In this document: positions 37,792 to 47,188 of the stretch, one piece after another
How the letters are laid out: each line of letters begins with the position of its first letter
Position numbering within the stretch: position 1 is the stretch's first letter
DNA from: Dokdonella fugitiva
GTDB lineage: Bacteria; Pseudomonadota; Gammaproteobacteria; Xanthomonadales; Rhodanobacteraceae
Length of the DNA: 64,000 bases
Direction: 5' to 3'
Assembly: GCF_014138265.1 (NCBI RefSeq)
Contig: NZ_JACGXL010000007.1
Location: forward strand, 62,001-126,000
Translations under genes and position numbers: made by a program
The notes under the pieces: model-generated
The model's input: the letters and a program-made list of their open reading frames with translations, nothing else
What the model was told of the DNA's origin: nothing
Database searches by the model: none

Positions 37792-37841
37792 CGCGGTCGC
37801 GTCGCCTTCGCCACGCGATCGTCACGCCTGTCGCCGCGCTG

Positions 37842-39128
37842 TCACGCCTCGAAGCCGTTCGCAAAGATCGCGTCGCCGACCTCCCACGCGCCGATGTCGA
37901 CGGCCGCGCCGACGACGCGCTGCGCGCCGTCGAGGTCGACGGGAATGTCCGTCGTGAACGCCGAGTTGCCGGCGTCTCGCGCAGGCGAATCGCTGCGCAG
38001 ATGAAAATCGCCGGCGCCGACGAACGACGGATCGGCCTGCACGGTGCCGGTGCCCGGCGTGAAGTCGTCGGTGCCGTTGCCGAACACGAGGTCGTGCTCG
38101 TTGGCGAAATCCGCGCCCGCAGCGGCGCCGATGATGACGCCGCGTGACGCGTTGTCCGCGACGAGCGTGTTGGCGAGCGTGCCGGTCAGGCTCGCGCCTG
38201 CCCCCTTGCTCGCGATGAAACCGGTGTCGTTGCCGACGAGCGTGTTGCCGAACACGTCGGCGTGCAGGGTGCCCGCGCTCGCGAGCAGCGAGACCCCGCC
38301 GGGCTGCGGGCCCGTGAAGTCGATCGCTCCGGTCACGAGATTGTTGAGCACGCGCGCATCGAGCGTGCCGCCCGCGCCATCCTGCACGAGCACGATGCCG
38401 CCGTTGTAGCCCGCCGCGGCAATGCGATTGTTCCGCAGCAGCAGGTCGGCGACGCCCGCGACGTTGCGCGCGCGGATCGCGCCGTACGTGCTCGATGGCC
38501 CGCCGTCGCCGACCGTGTTGCGTTCTATCGTCGCGATCGTCGGCCCGGGCAGGTCCTCGATGCCGATCGCGCCGATGTCGTCACCGCCGAGGAAGCCGAG
38601 GCGGATGTCGTTGTCGACGATGGCGACGTTCACCGGCCCGGTCGGCGTGGCGCCGAACGTGGTGACGCGGATCGCGGTGAAGTTGGCGTCGAGGCCGCCG
38701 GCTTCGACGACGTTGTTGCGGATCGTCACGCCGAACGCGCCGCTGCCGCCCTGATAGGCCGTGATCGTGCCGTCGCGGACGGTCAGGCCTTCGATCACGA
38801 TCGCAACTTGCGTGTTCGCGCCGAACGCGTCGATGACGTCGGTGGACTGGCCCGCCTGCAGCACCGGCGAGAAGCCCGCCGCGGCGCGCAAGGTCAAGCT
38901 CTTGCCGAAGATCTCGAGCGATTCGTTGATCGGCCCGTCGCTCGCGACCTCGACGACGTCGCCGGCGTCGGCGCCCGCAATGCACGCCTGCAGCGTGGTC
39001 GCGCACGGCGCCGTGCCGGGCCAGGTCCGCGTCGCGGCGTCGGCCGGCGCGATCGACGCGAGGGCGAGGGGAAACAGCATCGACGGCAGGGTCCGCCGTG
39101 CGACGTGGCGGAGGGTGCAGGGGGACAT
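37842..39128 (-). CDS. Exported right-handed beta-helix protein with C-terminal IFANGFEA tag
   Basis: A 428-residue protein. The ATG at 39128 gives a signal peptide (LPSMLFPLALASIAPADAA). Many strands with repeating V/I-x-x-N motifs (VTIRNNVVEAGG, VAIVDNDIRLG, LLLRNNRIAAAG, ARVLNNLVTG, ADVFGNTLVGND) mark a parallel beta-helix, as in pectate-lyase-like and choice-of-anchor surface proteins. A DPSFVGAGDFHLRSDSPARDAGN motif ends the helix. The last residues DAIFANGFEA match a tag seen on another exported protein here. It is divergent from a CadC-like regulator gene 104 bases away, which may control it. Confidence 0.75.
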   Translation of the reverse strand: MSPCTLRHVARRTLPSMLFPLALASIAPADAATRTWPGTAPCATTLQACIAGADAGDVVEVASDGPINESLEIFGKSLTLRAAAGFSPVLQAGQSTDVIDAFGANTQVAIVIEGLTVRDGTITAYQGGSGAFGVTIRNNVVEAGGLDANFTAIRVTTFGATPTGPVNVAIVDNDIRLGFLGGDDIGAIGIEDLPGPTIATIERNTVGDGGPSSTYGAIRARNVAGVADLLLRNNRIAAAGYNGGIVLVQDGAGGTLDARVLNNLVTGAIDFTGPQPGGVSLLASAGTLHADVFGNTLVGNDTGFIASKGAGASLTGTLANTLVADNASRGVIIGAAAGADFANEHDLVFGNGTDDFTPGTGTVQADPSFVGAGDFHLRSDSPARDAGNSAFTTDIPVDLDGAQRVVGAAVDIGAWEVGDAIFANGFEA

Positions 39129-39232
39129 GGCGCGCCTCTCGTGACAGCGAGGCCCCGGGGAACGCCGTCCGGCGGAAGACACGGACATTCGCGCGCCTCG
39201 TCAGCCCGCGCGACGCGCGTTACCCTCGGCGG

Positions 39233-41566
39233 ATGACCGCGACCGGTTTCGAATTCGGCGAGTACCGCTTCCTGCCGTCCGCGCGCGAGCTGTGGCGCGG
39301 CGCGCGCCGCGTGACCTTGCCGCGCCGCACGTTCGAATGCATCGAACACCTGCTCGCGCATCGCGATCGGGCGGTCGGCCGCGACGAGCTCGTCGCGGCG
39401 GTGTTCGGCCGTTCCAACGTCTCCGACGCGCAGCTCGGCCAGATCGTGCTGCGCGCGCGCCGCGCGGTCGGCGACGACGGCAACGTGCAGCACACGATCC
39501 GCACGATCGCCGGCTACGGCTATCGCTGGGTCGCCGACACGGGCGAGATCGAAGCCGACGCGCGCGACGCGGGCACCGACGCTGCCGCGCCGTCCGCGCG
39601 CGGTGCATCGAAGCCGCGGTCGCGACGCATCGTCGTCGCCATCGCGCTCGTCCTCGCCGTGCTCGCGCTCGTCGCCGCGCTGCTGCTCGCGCGGCGTGTC
39701 GCGCCGCCGGTGGCGACGCACGGCATCGCGGGCAGCGAAACGCTCGCCGTGCTGCCGCTGCAGGTCGACGGCCTGCGCGAGGACGCGTGGGTGCGCCTCG
39801 GTGCGATGGACCTCGTCGCCGAGCGCCTGCGCCAGGCCGGCCTCGCGGTGCCGCCGAGCGAGAACGTGCTCGGCCTGCTCGCCGCGCCGGCGACGGACCC
39901 TGCCGAAGCCGGCGTGCGCGGCGCGACCGGCGCGCGCTACCTCGTGCGCGGCCGCGCGCACCACGACGCCGGTGGCTGGCGCGTCGATCTCGCGGCGGAG
40001 CCCGAGCACGGCATCGCGATCCCGGTCACGTTCGCCGCGCACGACGCGATCGACGCCGCACGCGGCGCGGGCGACCTGTTGCTCGCCGCACTCGGCCGGC
40101 GCGCGCCGCCGAATGCGCGCGAATCCGATGCGGCGCTCGACGAAACGCTGCAGCGCGCGCGCGCAGCGATGCTCGCCAACGAGCTCGACACCGCGCGCGA
40201 GATCCTCGGTGCGTCGCCGCAGCTCGCGGCGCAGCCGGCGCAGCTCGCCTGGCGGCTCGCCCAGGTCGACCTGCGCGCGGGCCGCCTCGACCGCGCCGAG
40301 GCCGCGCTCGACGACGTGCTCGCGCAGCCGGCGACGCACGCCGACACGCGCCTGCGCGCCGACGTGCTGATCGCGCGCGGCGCGACGCGCGTGCGCCGCG
40401 GCGCGTTCGACGACGGCGGCCGCGACTTCGACGCCGCGCTCGCGCTGCTCGGCACGCACGGCTCGCTCGCGCGTGGCCAGGCGCTGCTCGGTCGCGCGAA
40501 CAGCCGCGTCGCCGCGCATCGCTACGACGAAGCGCTCGCCGACTTCGGCGCCGCGCGCGTAGACCTCGAAGGCGGCGGCGACACGCTCGGCGTCACGCGC
40601 GTCGATGCGAACCTCGGCATGCTCGAGCTGTACCGCGGTCGTCCCGCGACCGCGCTCGACTACCTGCCCGGCGCGGCCGACCGCTTCCAGTCGTACGGCG
40701 CGCTGCACGAACTGCTGCTGACCCTGACCGGCATCGTCGAGGCGCAGCTCGCGATGCTGCAGCGGGACGAAGCCTGGGCGACGGTCGAGCGCGCATCGGC
40801 ATTGCGCGAGCGCATCACCGATCCCGACCAGCGCGTCGACCTGCTGCTCAATCGCGCGCAGGTGCAAGCCGGCGCGGGCCGTTATCGCGAAGGCGGCGCC
40901 GCCCTGCAGCAGGCGGCGGCGATCGCGATGTCGGGCAACCGCGTGCTGCAGGCACGCCTGCGCGCGCTCGAAGCCGATCTCGCCGCGCGCGAGCAGCGCT
41001 GGGACGACGCGGCGCGAGCGGCCGCGGGGGCGCTCGCGGAGTGGCCGGCATCGGGTGCCGACGGCGATCGCAGCGCGGTCGTGCGCGTGCAGCAACGCGC
41101 CTTGCTCGCGCTCGGCCGCGACGACGCGGCGCGCGTACTGCTCGATCGCTCACGCGAAGCATCCGTCACCGCGGCGACCGAGCCCGGCGTGGTCGACGAC
41201 GCCCTCGCGATGGCCGAGTGGTGCATCCACCTGCACGACGGCGGTTGCGCGGGCGCCTGGCTGCAGCACGCGGCGGCCAGCGCGGACCGGCGCGGCGTGC
41301 CCGCCGAGATCGTCGCGGTCGCGGCGGTGCAGGGGCCGTTCCTGCTCGACGCCGGCGCGCGCGACGCCGCGGTCGCGGGGATCGGCCGCGTCGCGCCGTG
41401 GGCCGCGCGCGACTTCGACAGCGCGCTGCTGCAGTTGCGGCTGTTCCGCAAACTCGGCCCGCGCGAGGCGTGGTTCAACGCATTGCGCCAGGCGCAGGCG
41501 CTCGCCGGCGAACGCGAGATCCCGGCCGCGCTGCTCGCTCCTCCGGAGCCTGCGGCCACGCCCTGA
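39233..41566 (+). CDS. CadC-like membrane-anchored winged-helix regulator with TPR-like sensor
   Basis: A 777-residue protein. Residues 1-100 form an OmpR-type winged helix (YRFLPSARELWRGARRVTLPRRTFECIEHLLAHRD ... QIVLRARRAVGDDG ... IRTIAGYGYRWV). A membrane helix lies near 135-155, and the rest (about 600 residues) is helical and Ala-rich with TPR-like repeats in the periplasm. Such ToxR/CadC-type regulators bind DNA while anchored in the membrane and sense the periplasm. It sits between two genes for tagged exported proteins and is divergent from the first. The Cys in EWCIHLHDGGCAGAW may form a disulfide. Confidence 0.85.
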   Translation: MTATGFEFGEYRFLPSARELWRGARRVTLPRRTFECIEHLLAHRDRAVGRDELVAAVFGRSNVSDAQLGQIVLRARRAVGDDGNVQHTIRTIAGYGYRWVADTGEIEADARDAGTDAAAPSARGASKPRSRRIVVAIALVLAVLALVAALLLARRVAPPVATHGIAGSETLAVLPLQVDGLREDAWVRLGAMDLVAERLRQAGLAVPPSENVLGLLAAPATDPAEAGVRGATGARYLVRGRAHHDAGGWRVDLAAEPEHGIAIPVTFAAHDAIDAARGAGDLLLAALGRRAPPNARESDAALDETLQRARAAMLANELDTAREILGASPQLAAQPAQLAWRLAQVDLRAGRLDRAEAALDDVLAQPATHADTRLRADVLIARGATRVRRGAFDDGGRDFDAALALLGTHGSLARGQALLGRANSRVAAHRYDEALADFGAARVDLEGGGDTLGVTRVDANLGMLELYRGRPATALDYLPGAADRFQSYGALHELLLTLTGIVEAQLAMLQRDEAWATVERASALRERITDPDQRVDLLLNRAQVQAGAGRYREGGAALQQAAAIAMSGNRVLQARLRALEADLAAREQRWDDAARAAAGALAEWPASGADGDRSAVVRVQQRALLALGRDDAARVLLDRSREASVTAATEPGVVDDALAMAEWCIHLHDGGCAGAWLQHAAASADRRGVPAEIVAVAAVQGPFLLDAGARDAAVAGIGRVAPWAARDFDSALLQLRLFRKLGPREAWFNALRQAQALAGEREIPAALLAPPEPAATP

Positions 41567-41680
41567 ATGCATTCGTCATGCACCACGGACGCGCTCGTCA
41601 TGCGCTTGGAACGCGCTTGGAGTGACGCTGCGTCGGCATGAACCGAAGCTGGCGGCACACACCGACTGCCGGAGCCGTCC

Positions 41681-42880
41681 ATGATCGCGTCACCGTCGCC
41701 CGCTCGCCCGTCCCTGCGTCCGCTGTGCGCGGCGTTGCTGCTCTGCGGCGCATCGGGCGCCCTCGCCGACACGGTGACGCTGATCGAGCTGCCCGCGCCC
41801 GAGGGCTACGCGGTCGCCGGCGTCAGCAACATCACCGCGGACGGCACGGTGATCGGCGTCGTCTACCCGGACGGCTTCGTCGTGCGCTGGCAGCCGGGCG
41901 CCACGCCGGAGGTACTCGGCGGCGGCCTGACATTCACGCTCGACAACATCACGCCGCTGATCTCCAAGGACGGCAGCGCGATCGCGACGACCGGCTACTT
42001 CGACGACGGCGGCGAAGCGCCGGTCGCAGCGCCGGAACTCTGGACCGGCGGCACCGATTGGGCGCGCATCGGCGGCGCGAGTGCGACGCTCGGCAACGCA
42101 TCCGTGTTCGGCGTCTCCTACGACGGCAGCGTGCTGACCGGTTCGGCCGAGCCCGCGGTGCCGCCGCCCGAAGGTCCGTGGCCGCAGCTGCCGTGGTCGT
42201 GGACCGCGGCCGGCGGCCAGGTGCCGCTCGCGCTGCCCGTGGACGGCTTCAGTGCGCAGGCGTGGGCCGCGTCGAACGACGGCCGCGTCGTCGCCGGTTT
42301 CGGCGAACCCGCGCCGGACGACTTCACGCGCTACGGCCTTCGCTGGGACGACGGCGTGCCGAGCTGGATCACCGACGGCAACGGCCAGCGCGTCGGCCAG
42401 GCGATCGGCTGCAACAGCGATTGCTCGGTCATCGTCGGCGCCGGCGTCGAGAACGGCCTCGGCGATCCGCGCGCGTGGCGCTGGCGCGCAGGCATCGGCC
42501 TCGACTACCTCGACCTGCCCGAGGGCGCGCAGGCGGGCGCGGTGACGTACGCGTTCGAATCGAGCGAGGACGGCGACGTCGTCGTCGGCAGCTACGTCGT
42601 GTTCGACCCGAACCTCGGTCCGACCAACCACGGCTTCTACTGGACCGCCGCGGACGGTCCGCAGGACATCACCGCGTTCCTCGCCGGCTGGGGCATCGAG
42701 TTCGGCGCGTCCGACTGGGTCGACCTGCTCGTCAACGGCGTGACGCCGGATGGCCACACCTTGCTGCTGAATGGTCTCGATGCGAACTACCTGCGCCGGC
42801 GCGCGGTCGTGCAGATCGCGCAGGACGACTGGATCTTCGCCGACGGCTTCGAGGGATTCGGCCCGCTGCGCGCGCGCTGA
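41681..42880 (+). CDS. Exported HAF-repeat-like protein with IFADGFE tag
   Basis: A 399-residue protein with a signal peptide (LRPLCAALLLCGASGALA). Repeats such as VSNITADGTVIGVVYPDGFVVRW, VFGVSYDGSVLTGSAEP, AWAASNDGRVVAGFGEP and YAFESSEDGDVVVGSYVVF alternate with WTAAGGQV/WRAGIGLDYLDL units. That is the pattern of extracellular HAF-type propeller repeats. The end, DDWIFADGFEGFGPLRAR, carries the IFADGFE tag followed by a short basic tail. It is convergent with priA (12-base gap) and follows the CadC-like regulator. Confidence 0.75.
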   Translation: MIASPSPARPSLRPLCAALLLCGASGALADTVTLIELPAPEGYAVAGVSNITADGTVIGVVYPDGFVVRWQPGATPEVLGGGLTFTLDNITPLISKDGSAIATTGYFDDGGEAPVAAPELWTGGTDWARIGGASATLGNASVFGVSYDGSVLTGSAEPAVPPPEGPWPQLPWSWTAAGGQVPLALPVDGFSAQAWAASNDGRVVAGFGEPAPDDFTRYGLRWDDGVPSWITDGNGQRVGQAIGCNSDCSVIVGAGVENGLGDPRAWRWRAGIGLDYLDLPEGAQAGAVTYAFESSEDGDVVVGSYVVFDPNLGPTNHGFYWTAADGPQDITAFLAGWGIEFGASDWVDLLVNGVTPDGHTLLLNGLDANYLRRRAVVQIAQDDWIFADGFEGFGPLRAR

Positions 42881-42892
42881 CGCGCGCAGTCT

Positions 42893-45064
42893 TCAATAGA
42901 GGTCGACCGGGTCGACGTCGATCGACCAGCGCACGCGGCGCTCGTCCGGCAGTGCGCGCACCGCGTCGAGCCAGCCGGGCAGGAACGCCTGCAGCGTGGA
43001 GCGTTCGTCGGCCTCGACGAGGATCTGCGCGCGCCACGCGCCGGCACGCCGCGGCATTGGCGCGGCGAGCGGACCGTGCAGCGTCACGCCGGGCGCCGCG
43101 GTCGCGGCCGACGCGGCCGCTCGGAGGAACCGGTCGAGCTCGTCCTGTTGCGGCGCCTCGGCGCGCAGCAGCGCGAACTGCGTGAACGGCGGCAGGCCGG
43201 CGCTGCGGCGTTCCTCGAGCAGGCGCGCGGCGAGCGCGCGATAGCCGCCGTTGAGCAGCACCCCGAGCAGCGGATGCGCGGGATCGTGCGTCTGCAGGAT
43301 CACCGTGCCGGGCCTGTCGGCGCGACCGGCGCGACCGGCGACCTGCACGACGAGCTGGCCGAGCCGCTCGCCGGCGCGGAAGTCGACGCTGTACAGGCCT
43401 TCGTCGACGCCGACCACCACGACGAGCGTGAGGTGCGGCAGGTCATGGCCCTTGGCGAGCATCTGCGTGCCGACGAGGATGCGCGCGCCGGCTTCGGGCA
43501 GGCTGTCGAGCAGCGCGTCGCGCAGGCGCCGCCCGCGCGTGGTGTCGCGATCGACGCGCACGACCGGCACGCCGGGGAATTGCGCGCCGAGCGCGTCCTC
43601 GAGCCGCTCGGTACCTTCGCCGAGCGCGTGCAGGGCGAGCCCCGCGCACGACGGGCACGCGTTCGGCACGCCTTCCTCGTGGCCGCAGTGATGGCAGCGC
43701 AGGCGATGCTCGCGCTTGTGCAGGGTGAGCGCGCGCTCGCAGTCGGGACAGCGCGCGCTCCAGCCGCAGTCGTGACAGAGCAGCACGGGCGCGTAGCCGC
43801 GTCGGTTGCGGAACACGAGCACCTGCTCGCCGCGGCCGATGCACGCCGCGATCGCCTCGATCGCGGGCGCGGCGAGGCCGTGCTGCAGGCGCTGGCGACG
43901 CAGGTCGACCACGCGCAGCGCGGGCGGTTGCGCGCGGCCGGCGCGATGGTCGAGGCGGAGCGGGCGGTAGCGCTGCGCGTCGACGTTGGCGAGGCTCTCG
44001 AGCGACGGCGTCGCCGAGCCGAGCACGATCGGGATGCCGAGCGCTTTCGCGCGCACCACCGCGAGGTCGCGCGCGTGATAGCGGAAGCCCTCCTGCTGCT
44101 TGTACGAGGCATCGTGTTCCTCGTCGACGACGATCACGCCGGGCCGCGCGAGCGGCACGAGCACGGCCGAGCGCGTGCCGAGCACGAGCGGCGCTTCGCC
44201 GCGCGCCGCGGCGAGCCAGGCGCGCGCGCGCTCGACGTCGCCGAGGCCCGAGTGCAAGGCGGCGACATCGATCCCGAGGCGCGCGCGGAAGCGCCGCAGC
44301 GCCTGCGGCGTCAAGGCGATCTCCGGCACGAGCACGAGCGCCTGGCGGCCGCGTGCGAGGCAGTCGCGGATGATCTCGAGGTAGACCTCGGTCTTGCCGC
44401 TGCCGGTGACGCCGTCGAGCAGGAACGGCGCGAAGCCGCCCGCGGCGGCGATCACTGCGGTCGCGGCGTCCTGCTGCGCGTCGTTCAGCGGCGGGCCGGC
44501 GACGGCGGCCGCCGCTCGCGCAGGCGCGGCGAGCCGGCACGCGGCGATCCAGCCGCGCGCGAGCGCGTTGCGTCGCGCGGCGGCGCCGGCCAGCGCATCG
44601 AGCTGCGCCGTCGCGAGCGGGCCGTCGGCGAGCGCTTCCAGCAGCGCCGCGATGCGCGTGCCGCGGCGCGGCGCGCCGTCCGCGAGCGCCGTGGCGCCGG
44701 CGGGGGTGAGTTCGACCGCGGCGATGCCCGCGGCGGGCAGCGCACGGGCGTTGCGCAGGCTCGTCGGCAACGCCGCGAACAGCACTTCGCCGAGCGGATG
44801 CTGGTAATAGCGCGCGGCCCAGCGCAGGCTCGCGAGCAGCTCGCCGCCGAGCAGCGGTGCCTCGTCGAGCACCGCGCCCGCGACCTTGAGGCGCGCCTCG
44901 TCGAGGGTGGACCCGTCGACGCGCTCGGCGACGATCCCGACCAGCTCGCGCCGCCCGAACGGCACGCGCACGCGGCAGCCGACGGCCGCCTCGGCGGCGC
45001 CTTCGCGGTAGTCGAACAACGTGTGCAACGGGACGGGCAGGGCGACGCGCAGGATCGAAGTCAT
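42893..45064 (-). CDS. priA: Primosomal protein N' (replication restart helicase PriA)
   Basis: A 723-residue protein. The N-terminal 3'-DNA-binding domain (LRVALPVPLHTLFDYR) is followed by Walker A DGVTGSGKTEVYLE near residue 220, DEEHDASYKQ, and a zinc-binding insert of eight Cys (LLCHDCGWSARCPDCERA, LRCHHCGHEEG, ACPSCAG; about residues 430-475). The helicase motifs ILVGTQMLAKGHD and VAGRAGRADRPG come later. PriA restarts stalled replication forks. The ATG at 45064 begins MTSILRVALPV, the family's usual start. A DnaA-box cluster lies about 140 bases upstream. Confidence 0.96.
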   Translation of the reverse strand: MTSILRVALPVPLHTLFDYREGAAEAAVGCRVRVPFGRRELVGIVAERVDGSTLDEARLKVAGAVLDEAPLLGGELLASLRWAARYYQHPLGEVLFAALPTSLRNARALPAAGIAAVELTPAGATALADGAPRRGTRIAALLEALADGPLATAQLDALAGAAARRNALARGWIAACRLAAPARAAAAVAGPPLNDAQQDAATAVIAAAGGFAPFLLDGVTGSGKTEVYLEIIRDCLARGRQALVLVPEIALTPQALRRFRARLGIDVAALHSGLGDVERARAWLAAARGEAPLVLGTRSAVLVPLARPGVIVVDEEHDASYKQQEGFRYHARDLAVVRAKALGIPIVLGSATPSLESLANVDAQRYRPLRLDHRAGRAQPPALRVVDLRRQRLQHGLAAPAIEAIAACIGRGEQVLVFRNRRGYAPVLLCHDCGWSARCPDCERALTLHKREHRLRCHHCGHEEGVPNACPSCAGLALHALGEGTERLEDALGAQFPGVPVVRVDRDTTRGRRLRDALLDSLPEAGARILVGTQMLAKGHDLPHLTLVVVVGVDEGLYSVDFRAGERLGQLVVQVAGRAGRADRPGTVILQTHDPAHPLLGVLLNGGYRALAARLLEERRSAGLPPFTQFALLRAEAPQQDELDRFLRAAASAATAAPGVTLHGPLAAPMPRRAGAWRAQILVEADERSTLQAFLPGWLDAVRALPDERRVRWSIDVDPVDLY

Positions 45065-45574
45065 GGCCGGCGGATGGCGGAAAACCCGCGCAGGATGCAG
45101 TGTAGTCCGGGCGACGGCAGCACGCCGGACCGCTTGCGGTCGGTTTCTCACGTAACCATCAGAAAAACCCCCTAAGTCACCATGGCTATGGGGAAAACAT
45201 GCTTATCCACAACATGTGTGGATAACTCTGTGGATCACTGCGTCGCGAGCCCTGCGCGAGGCGCGAAACCAAGCCGTGCGATACAGGTTGGTGAAAGTTT
45301 AATCAATCTGTAATGCGCGTTTACATTCAATGGCTTACGTGCGGTTGCCAGCGTATTCGCGGGATTCGCGCGTGCGCACGCAGCATGTTCGGCCCGGCCG
45401 CGAGTGGCTGTGTACAACCGCTTGACACGGGCGGAGCCTGTCGTTCCGTGAGTACGGCTGCGGATGGGGCGTCAACGGACTCATCGCGGCTGCGTTGGAC
45501 CCCACGAAAGCCCCCGGAAAGGCCACCGCCCGATGCTTCCCGCTTCCTGCCTGATGGCGATTCCCGACGAGCGC
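45065..45574. other. Intergenic region between priA and the sigma-factor operon
   Basis: About 510 bases without a clear gene (the first part could encode a short leader if the sigma gene starts at 45533 or 45554). It holds a DnaA-box cluster at 45203-45237, an A/T-rich segment around 45290-45335, and a TTGACA at 45422-45427 with no good -10 at normal spacing. The left part should contain the priA promoter. Both flanking genes are transcribed away from it. Confidence 0.6.
45203..45237. promoter_or_regulatory. Cluster of three DnaA boxes
   Basis: TTATCCACA (45203-45211), TGTGGATAA (45217-45225) and TGTGGATCA (45229-45237). The first two are perfect DnaA boxes in inverted orientation with a 5-base spacer; the third has one mismatch. 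This is far above chance in so GC-rich a sequence. Confidence 0.85.
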
Positions 45575-46129
45575 ATGACCGACGACGCCCGGCGTCTCGA
45601 CGATTCGCGCGCGATCGAGCGTTTCCTGCGCACGGTCGAGCGGCGGGCGCTGCGCATGGCCGAACTCGCGACGCGCCAGCGCGAGGACGCGATCGACCTC
45701 GTCCAGGACGCGATGTTCGGCTTCGTGCGCAGCTACGGTGCGCGCGACGCCGGGGAATGGTCGCCGCTGTTCTGGCGCGTACTCGACAGCCGCATCCACG
45801 ACTGGCACCGGCGCCAGCGCGTGCGCGGACGCTGGTTCGCCTGGCTCGACCGCCGCGACGAGGACGGCGACGACCCGCTCGCGGCCGTGCCGGACGCGCG
45901 CGAACCCGGCCCGCTCGCCCGGCTCGCCGACGGCGAGGCCGCGCTCGCGCTCGACGCGGCGCTGCGCGCGCTGCCGTTGCGCCAGCGCCAGGCGTTCCTG
46001 CTGCGCATGTGGGAAGGGCTCGACGTCGCCGCCACGGCGACCGCGATGCGCTGCAGCGAAGGCAGCGTCAAGACGCATCTGTCGCGCGCGCTCGCGAACC
46101 TGCGCAACCGCCTGGAGGCGCACCGATGA
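45575..46129 (+). CDS. RNA polymerase sigma factor (ECF-like)
   Basis: About 184 residues from the ATG at 45575; starts at 45554 and 45533 are in frame and possible, but the family's beginning (DDARRLDDSRAIERFL) favours the shortest. Region 2 shows RMAELATRQREDAIDLVQDAMFGFVRSY and WRVLDSRIHDWHRRQ; region 4 shows ALPLRQRQAFLLRMWEGLDVAATATAMRCSEGSVKTHLSRALANLRNRL. The next two genes (DUF3619-like membrane protein and DUF3106-like exported protein) overlap it. This trio recurs in Xanthomonadales and suggests an envelope-responsive regulon with the second gene as a possible anti-sigma partner. Confidence 0.88.
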   Translation: MTDDARRLDDSRAIERFLRTVERRALRMAELATRQREDAIDLVQDAMFGFVRSYGARDAGEWSPLFWRVLDSRIHDWHRRQRVRGRWFAWLDRRDEDGDDPLAAVPDAREPGPLARLADGEAALALDAALRALPLRQRQAFLLRMWEGLDVAATATAMRCSEGSVKTHLSRALANLRNRLEAHR

Positions 46130-46491
46130 CCACGCCGCCGCGTGAACCCTGGCTCGACCGCTCGCTCGCGCTGCTCGAGCAGTCGGCCGAATCGCTCGAT
46201 GCGGCGACCCTGTCGCGCCTCAACCGCGCGCGCCAGGCCGCCCTCATCCAGCCACGCCAGCGCCACTGGCGCATCGGCCTCGTGCTCGCCGGGGCGACCG
46301 CGGTCGCGCTCGCGATCGGCGTCGGCCATCGCGGTTTCGCACCGACGCAGCCGCAACCGGCGGACCATGCGGCCGCGGCCGACGGCCGCACGCTGGATGC
46401 GCTCGCCGCCGACGACGACAGTCTCGAACTCACCGAGGACCTCGACTTCTATGCCTGGCTCGATGCCCAGCAACACGACGTCGACGGCTGA
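46126..46491 (+). CDS. DUF3619-like membrane protein, possible anti-sigma partner
   Basis: A 121-residue protein. The N-terminal helical part (LDRSLALLEQSAESLDAATLSRLNRARQAAL) resembles DUF3619. One membrane helix follows (WRIGLVLAGATAVALAIGVG, about 48-67), then an acidic periplasmic tail (LELTEDLDFYAWLDA). The cytoplasmic helix plus single membrane span, and the 4-base overlap with the sigma gene, fit an anti-sigma role, but this is inference. It overlaps the next gene by 29 bases. Confidence 0.7.
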   Translation: MTTPPREPWLDRSLALLEQSAESLDAATLSRLNRARQAALIQPRQRHWRIGLVLAGATAVALAIGVGHRGFAPTQPQPADHAAAADGRTLDALAADDDSLELTEDLDFYAWLDAQQHDVDG

Positions 46492-47188
46492 CCCGCGCCG
46501 CGCCCTGCGCCTGCTGCTCGCCGCCGCGCTCGCCTGCGGCGTCGCGCACGCCGAGCCGCCGGCGGCGCCTGCCGAACCCGCGCGCATCGAATGGTCGCGG
46601 CTCGCGCCGGCGGAGCAGGGCGTGCTCGCGCCGATGCAGGCGCAGTGGGGCACGCTCGCGCCGCGGCAGCAGCAACGCCTGCGCGATGTCGCCGCGCGCT
46701 GGCAGGCGGCGCCGCCGCTGCGGCGTGCGCTGATCGAGCGGCGCATCGCGCGCTGGGCCGCGCTGTCGCCGGCGCAGCGCGGCGATCTCGCCGCGCGCTA
46801 CGAGGCGTTCAGCCGCTTGCCGCCGGAGCAGCAGCAGGACCTGCGCGAGGCGTTCCGGCGTTTCCGTGCCTTGCCGCCGGAGCAGCGTGCCGCGCTGCGC
46901 GAACGCTACGACGCGATGTCGCCGGAAGAACGCAGCGCGTTCGTCGCGGGCGTGCAGGCCGAACGTCGATCCGGCGGCTGGCAGCGACTGCTCGCCGACG
47001 TGCCGCCGGCGGAACGGCTGCCGCTGCGCGCGATGTGGCAGTCGCTCACGCTCGACCAGCGCCATGCACTGCGCCGCTACGCGCGCGGGCTGTCGGTCGA
47101 TGCGCGCGCGGACCTGCGCAAGCGCTTGCTCGCGATGACGCCGGCGCAGCGAGACGCGTACATCGCGAAGTTGTCCGTGCCGCCGTAG
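46463..47188 (+). CDS. DUF3106-like exported helical repeat protein
   Basis: A 241-residue protein. A signal peptide (RRALRLLLAAALACGVAHA) leads to repeats of the DUF3106 type: WSRLAPAEQGVLAPM, WGTLAPRQQQRLRDVAARW, WAALSPAQRGDLAARYEAFSRLPPEQQQDLREAFRRFRALPPEQRAALRERY. Each has the WxxLxPxxR/Q pattern. Function is unknown; it is likely periplasmic and belongs to the sigma-factor operon. The start at 46463 lies inside the upstream gene; 46451 is an alternative. The stop codon falls inside a REP element. Confidence 0.75.
   Translation: MPSNTTSTADPRRALRLLLAAALACGVAHAEPPAAPAEPARIEWSRLAPAEQGVLAPMQAQWGTLAPRQQQRLRDVAARWQAAPPLRRALIERRIARWAALSPAQRGDLAARYEAFSRLPPEQQQDLREAFRRFRALPPEQRAALRERYDAMSPEERSAFVAGVQAERRSGGWQRLLADVPPAERLPLRAMWQSLTLDQRHALRRYARGLSVDARADLRKRLLAMTPAQRDAYIAKLSVPP

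Noticed and set aside
45203-45237. Chromosomal replication origin
   Set aside because: No dnaA, dnaN, rpmH or gyrB neighbours; the DnaA boxes are few. A DnaA-binding site is the more modest reading.
45422-45427. TTGACA as the -35 of the sigma-factor operon
   Set aside because: No -10-like hexamer lies 16-18 bases downstream.
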